Shown piece after piece: positions 60,195-64,000 of a stretch of 64,000 nucleotides of DNA. Below the pieces are notes generated by a model that was not told the DNA's origin, made no database searches, and was given only the letters and a program-made list of their open reading frames with translations. How positions within the stretch are numbered: position 1 is the first letter of the stretch; the number at the start of each line of letters is the position of its first letter. The stretch lies in assembly GCA_963745915.1 (NCBI GenBank), contig CAVUZA010000002.1, forward strand, positions 992,001 through 1,056,000, given 5' to 3'. This DNA comes from VRUE01 sp963745915. GTDB lineage: Bacteria > Actinomycetota > Thermoleophilia > Solirubrobacterales > 70-9. The translations under genes and the position numbers were made by a program.

Positions 60195-61370
60195 TCAGCC
60201 GCCCGGTCGTTTGTCCAACGTCACATCCACGTGCTTGCGCTCGCCGTCGCGGAGGATTTCGACGTCGACCGTATCGCCCGGCTCGTAGGTGGAGACGAAG
60301 TGGGCGAGGTCGTCGGGGCCGACCATCTCGTGGCCCTCGATCGCGAGGATCACGTCGCCGCCGGTTTCGTAGGGCTGGGCCTGGAAGGTGAGTTCGTCGT
60401 CGCCGCCGCGCAGGCCGGCGTCGTCGGCGGGGCTGCCGGGGATCACTTCCGCCAGCAGGCCGCCGTGGTCGGTGTCGAGCCCGAGCTTCTCGGCCAGCTG
60501 CGGGTAGAGCGGCTGGCTGGTGACGCCGATGTAGGCGTACTCGGCCCGGCCCTCGTCTTCGAGCTGGGCCAGCGAGCGCTTCACGGTCGAGATCGGTACC
60601 GCGAAGCCGACCCCGTCGTTGGCGCCGGAGCTGGTCTCGATCTGCTGGTTGATGCCGAGCACGCGGGCGCCGGCGTCGAGCAGCGGCCCGCCCGAGTTGC
60701 CGGGGTTGATCGAGGCGTCGGTCTGGATCGCCCCCTCGATCTGGAATTTGGTCAGCGATTCGACCGAGCGGTCGGTGGCCGAGACGACGCCGACCGAGAG
60801 CGACTGCTGCTCGCCGAAGGGGCTGCCGATCGCCGCCACCGGCTGGCCGACGACCAGCTCGTCGTCGTCGCCCAGCTGCAGCGGGTGCAGGTCGAAGCCG
60901 TCGGGGTCGATGCGCAGCAGGGCGACGTCGGCGAAGGGGTCGAAGCCGACGATCTCGGCGTCGACGACGTTGCGGTCGGAGAACTCGACGTAGACGGACT
61001 TGGCCGGCTTGCGGGCGGCGCCTTCGCCGTTGGTGACGACGTGGGCGTTGGTGACGATGCGCCCGTCGCGGGCGAGGACGAAGCCCGAGCCCTCCGCCGC
61101 GCCGCCGCCGAAGACCGAGCGGATCGTGACCACCCCGGGCGAGGCCTGGCGGTAGACCTCGGCGGCGTCGAAGCCGCTCTCGGCCGCCTGCACGGCAACC
61201 CGGGGCGTGGTCGAGGTCACCGTCGTCGTCGCGCCGGCGGAGCCCCCGTCCCCGCCGCCGCAGCCCGCCAGCAGCGCTGCCGCCGCCAGCAGCGCGCCGA
61301 CCCCCGCCACCCGCCCGGGGGTGCAACGTGTTTGCGGCCAAATAGACCGCTTTCGCGTTGCAGCGCTCAT
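60195..61370 (-). CDS. HtrA/DegP-like serine protease with PDZ domain, lipoprotein
   Basis: A 391-residue exported trypsin-like protease. The N-terminus has a lipobox-like signal (VAGVGALLAAAALLAGCGGG, Cys about 37). The catalytic triad is His in IVTNAHVVTN, Asp in FADVALLRIDPD and Ser in DASINPGNSGGPLLD; one PDZ domain (about 290-388) ends the protein. It is directly downstream of a sensor kinase gene (ATGA overlap), an arrangement like MprA-MprB-PepD of mycobacteria, in which the protease answers envelope stress. The first 15 residues are encoded by a palindromic repeat shared with 18392-18432, so the ancestral start was probably further in. Confidence 0.9.
   Translation of the reverse strand: MSAATRKRSIWPQTRCTPGRVAGVGALLAAAALLAGCGGGDGGSAGATTTVTSTTPRVAVQAAESGFDAAEVYRQASPGVVTIRSVFGGGAAEGSGFVLARDGRIVTNAHVVTNGEGAARKPAKSVYVEFSDRNVVDAEIVGFDPFADVALLRIDPDGFDLHPLQLGDDDELVVGQPVAAIGSPFGEQQSLSVGVVSATDRSVESLTKFQIEGAIQTDASINPGNSGGPLLDAGARVLGINQQIETSSGANDGVGFAVPISTVKRSLAQLEDEGRAEYAYIGVTSQPLYPQLAEKLGLDTDHGGLLAEVIPGSPADDAGLRGGDDELTFQAQPYETGGDVILAIEGHEMVGPDDLAHFVSTYEPGDTVDVEILRDGERKHVDVTLDKRPGG
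61322..61362. repeat. Palindromic repeat family 3, copy 2 (inside the protease start region)
   Basis: TGCAACG (61322-61328), TTTGCGG (61331-61337), then CCGC (61347-61350) and CGTTGCA (61356-61362). Same box order and similar flanks as 18392-18432. It forms codons 4-16 of the protease gene in frame and touches the kinase stop. Confidence 0.62.
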
Positions 61371-62437
61371 GCGGCGGCCCTGGGCGGGACGGCGCGCGGC
61401 GGCTCGGGGGCGAGCGCCCGGGCCTGGGGCAGGTCGAGCGTGAAGGCGGTGAAGCGCTTGCTGGAGGCGATCGAGACCCGGCCCTCCATGCGCTGCGCCA
61501 GCTCGCGGGCGATCGCCAGGCCGAGGCCCGAGCCGCCGGCCGAGTCGGCGGTGTAGAAGCGCTCGAAGATGCGGGCGTGGGCGCGGCGCGGGATGCCGGG
61601 GCCGTCGTCGGACACGGTCAGCTCGGCGCGGCGGTTGGCGGCGTAGGAGGTCACGGTCACCTTGGTGCCCTCCGGGGTGTGGGTGAGGGCGTTGTCGAGC
61701 AGGATACGGACGACCTGGCGCACCCGGTCGGGGTCGCCGCTGGCGAAGACCGGCTGGTCGGGCGTGCGCAGCTCCAGCCGCGAGCCGTGCTGGTCGGCGC
61801 GCGGGGCGAACTCGCGCGCGACTTCGCGGGCGAGCGAGCCGAGGTCGACGCTGCGGCTCTGCATCGCCACCGCGCCGGCGTCGAGCTGGGAGAGGTCGAG
61901 CAGGTCGGCGGTGAGCTTGGTCAGGCGCTCGACCTGCTGGCGCATCGTGCGCACGAACTCGGCCCGCTCCTCGGGGCTCGGGTCCTCCTCCTCGAGCAGC
62001 TCGACGAAGCCGCCGAGGCTGAAGATCGGCGTGCGCAACTCGTGCGAGGCGTTGGCGATGAAGTGCTTGCGGGCGTTGTCGAGCTCGGCCAGGCGGCGCT
62101 GCATCTCGTTGAAGGTGCGGGCCAGCTGGCCGAGCTGGCCGGTCGAGGAGATCGGGATCGGCGTCTCGAAGTTGCCGTCGGCGACTTTGCGCGCCGCGTC
62201 CTGCAGGCGGCGGATGTTGCCGCCGGCGACCCGCGCGTAGTAGTAGCCGACGGCGGCCGAGATCAGGACCGCGAGCAGGCCGCCGAGGGCGATCTGGCCC
62301 TTGACCGCGCCGAGGCCGCTGGCCGCGCCGCCGATCGCCACCGCGTAGATGTAGATCAGCAGCGCCGTGCCGGCGGAGATCGTCACCGCGATCAGGGTGA
62401 TCCGGTTGCCCAGGGTGGTCAGCCTGAAGCGCTGCAC
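61367..62437 (-). CDS. Sensor histidine kinase (MprB-like)
   Basis: A 356-residue membrane kinase. Two helices (LIAVTISAGTALLIYIYAVAIGG, about 13-35, and GQIALGGLLAVLISAAVGYYYA, about 45-66) with almost no extracytoplasmic loop, then HAMP (GNIRRLQDAARKVADGNFETP), H-box FIANASHELRTPIFSLGGFVELL (His about 132), N-box RVRQVVRILLDNALTHTPEG, G1 VSDDGPGIP and G2 GGSGLGLAIARELAQRM. GTG 62437 is chosen by the start of homology, 10 bp after the regulator stop. The small sensor region suggests sensing within the membrane. Confidence 0.93.
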   Translation of the reverse strand: MQRFRLTTLGNRITLIAVTISAGTALLIYIYAVAIGGAASGLGAVKGQIALGGLLAVLISAAVGYYYARVAGGNIRRLQDAARKVADGNFETPIPISSTGQLGQLARTFNEMQRRLAELDNARKHFIANASHELRTPIFSLGGFVELLEEEDPSPEERAEFVRTMRQQVERLTKLTADLLDLSQLDAGAVAMQSRSVDLGSLAREVAREFAPRADQHGSRLELRTPDQPVFASGDPDRVRQVVRILLDNALTHTPEGTKVTVTSYAANRRAELTVSDDGPGIPRRAHARIFERFYTADSAGGSGLGLAIARELAQRMEGRVSIASSKRFTAFTLDLPQARALAPEPPRAVPPRAAA

Positions 62438-62447
62438 CCGGGCCGCC

Positions 62448-63143
<696 letters not shown>

Positions 63144-63149
63144 GCAGAA

Positions 63150-63155
63150 AGGATA
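63150..63155 (-). promoter_or_regulatory. -10 box of a leaderless transcript (response regulator operon)
   Basis: TATCCT on the minus strand, 6 nt before the ATG at 63143. No ribosome site is present. Confidence 0.6.
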
Positions 63156-63264
63156 TCCCCGTGCAAATCCGGGCAAATCGCGGGTTCCGGCCGGGCGTGG
63201 TTGGACAGATGTGTGAGTACCAACTACTAAGGTGCCCGCGGTGGACCGCCGATAGGAGGGCCAG

Positions 63265-63441
63265 ATGCAACCGCAGGAGCTGAAGAGCATGGTCGAGGCC
63301 GGCGCCTACCGGCCGGAGCCCGCGCAGGTCGCCGCCGCGATGCTGCGCCGGCGCGGCGTGCGCGAGCTGCTCGCCGGGGAGAGCCTCACCCGAGTTGGTC
63401 GTATCCCGCCGCCTCCAGAGGCTCCCCGCCGGGCCGCCTGA
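63265..63441 (+). CDS. Small FlgM-like protein (putative anti-sigma factor)
   Basis: A 58-residue protein. MQPQELKSMVEAGAYRPEPAQVAAAMLRRRGVRELL resembles the C-terminal helix pair of FlgM anti-sigma-28 factors (x-x-I/V-x-x-G-x-Y-x-x-x-x-x-x-V-A-x-x-M-L). A strong ribosome site (AGGAGG, 6-7 nt before ATG 63265) supports translation. The C-terminus (VGRIPPPPEAPRRAA) lies in a 56-bp overlap with the convergent thiL. No flagellar gene is in the window, so the link to sigma-28 is uncertain; it diverges from the two-component operon. Confidence 0.6.
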   Translation: MQPQELKSMVEAGAYRPEPAQVAAAMLRRRGVRELLAGESLTRVGRIPPPPEAPRRAA

Positions 63442-64000
63442 TCTCGACGCCCTCGCCGTCCACCGCGACGCCGATCTCGGTCAGCGCCAGTCCCGCTTCG
63501 GCTGCCCCCACGGCGCGCTGCGCGTCGGCGAGGCGCTCCGCCGGCAGCGCCGCCAGCAGCTCGTAGTCCTCGCCGCCGCTGACCGCGAGCGCCAGCGGGT
63601 CGCGGCCGGCCGCCGCGGCGACCTCCTCGACGCCGCCCGCCAACGGCAGCGCCGCCGCCTCGATCCGCAGCCCGACCCCGCTGGCCGCGGCGAGGTGGCG
63701 CGCGTCGCCGCCCAGCCCGTCGCTGAGGTCGATCATCGCCCGCGCCCCGCTCGCCGCCAGCGCCCGTCCGGCGCCGAGCCGCGGCTGCGGCTCGAGCTGC
63801 CGGGCGAGGAGGCCGGCGCCAGCGCCGGGGAGCAGCCCCGCCGCGGCGCCGCCGAGCTCGCCGGTGGCGACGAGGACGTCGCCGGGCCGGGCCCCGGCGC
63901 GGCTGACCAGGTCGGCGGGCGCCGGCGCGTGGCCGACCACGGTGAGGGCGAGGAAGAGCTCGCCGGCGCGGCTCAGGTCGCCGCCGGCGAGGGCGGTCCC
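63386..64000 (-). CDS. thiL: Thiamine-monophosphate kinase, 3' part
   Basis: The C-terminal 204 residues of ThiL, which phosphorylates thiamine monophosphate to the active diphosphate. The visible part opens with GTALAGGDLSRAGELFLALTVVGHAP (the G-G-D-L-S/T segment) and has VLVATGELGGAAAGL, RAMIDLSDGLGGDARHLAAASGVGLRI (I-D-I/L-S-D-G-L motif) and LALAVSGGEDYELLAALP (G-G-E-D-Y-E-L motif), all diagnostic. The gene runs off the right edge. Its 3' end overlaps the small FlgM-like gene. Confidence 0.93.
   Translation of the reverse strand, partial: GTALAGGDLSRAGELFLALTVVGHAPAPADLVSRAGARPGDVLVATGELGGAAAGLLPGAGAGLLARQLEPQPRLGAGRALAASGARAMIDLSDGLGGDARHLAAASGVGLRIEAAALPLAGGVEEVAAAAGRDPLALAVSGGEDYELLAALPAERLADAQRAVGAAEAGLALTEIGVAVDGEGVEIRRPGGEPLEAAGYDQLG

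Overview
This 64 kb window is high-GC actinobacterial chromosomal DNA that spans the replication origin. The gene content fits the class Thermoleophilia (Solirubrobacterales-like): a dnaA-dnaN-recF-dciA-gyrB-gyrA arm and an rpmH-rnpA-yidD-yidC-jag-rsmG-parA-parB arm transcribed away from each other, an mce cluster, the Tat system and menaquinone-type respiration. The taxonomic placement is an inference from gene content and base composition, not from a search.

Layout. 1-7.2 kb (minus strand): gyrA, truncated by the window edge and interrupted by an intein right after the catalytic tyrosine; gyrB with a Gram-negative-like insert; a DciA-type helicase loader; recF; dnaN; a compact putative oriC; dnaA. 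7.2-12.2 kb (plus): rpmH, rnpA, yidD, yidC, jag, rsmG, parA and an apparently frameshifted parB, with a parS-like site in the rnpA/yidD overlap and four long inverted-repeat elements between the genes. 12.2-21 kb: a HipBA toxin-antitoxin pair, tRNA-Ile, a bifunctional-nuclease-family protein, ddl, an aminotransferase, a membrane protein, a phosphodiesterase-like protein, a membrane glycosyltransferase and ymdB. 21-24 kb: an AYGSN-motif protein and an ABC exporter. 24-32 kb: hemB, an AhbA-AhbB-like fusion, hemL, a small HepS-like protein, a Bacillus-style menaquinol-cytochrome c reductase (Rieske, cytochrome b6, subunit IV fused to cytochrome c), menG and a polyprenyl diphosphate synthase. 32-35.5 kb: a frameshifted zinc-ribbon gene, tatA, tatC, a TPR-like protein, an XRE regulator, tRNA-Lys and a secreted protein. 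35.6-47.9 kb: a frameshifted MMPL transporter and six consecutive mce genes without yrbE or ATPase genes. 48-54.9 kb: dnaB, a DnaC-like ATPase, purA, a lipoprotein, a TetR regulator, a secreted paralogue of the 35 kb protein and a membrane protein. 54.9-57 kb (minus): rplI, rpsR, ssb, rpsF. 57-64 kb: a proline-rich membrane protein, an OtsA-like GT20 enzyme and a TreT-like GT4 enzyme (convergent), an HtrA-like protease with a sensor kinase and response regulator (MprAB-PepD-like), a tiny FlgM-like gene and the 3' part of thiL.

The most unusual signal is not a gene. Long inverted-repeat elements with arm-core-arm design sit mostly at gene boundaries. Their perfect 17-32 bp arms are different at every locus, while the enclosed cores fall into families. 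Three copies (8711-8849, 8993-9138, 10428-10565) share a core with the motif AGCGGCTCTGCAAAGT and two hairpins whose stems show compensatory changes, which suggests a structured RNA or a structure-dependent mobile DNA. Two further copies (20279-20354, 23964-24039) share a different 24-nt core.

Other points: many genes start at or within about 10 nt of a TANNNT box (leaderless transcription); dnaB carries two islands of atypical codons exactly at the two classical DnaB intein sites although no intein is present; mceB to mceF each end in a patch of relaxed codon bias; three genes (parB, the zinc-ribbon gene, the MMPL transporter) carry single frameshifts, so assembly error or real decay must be separated.
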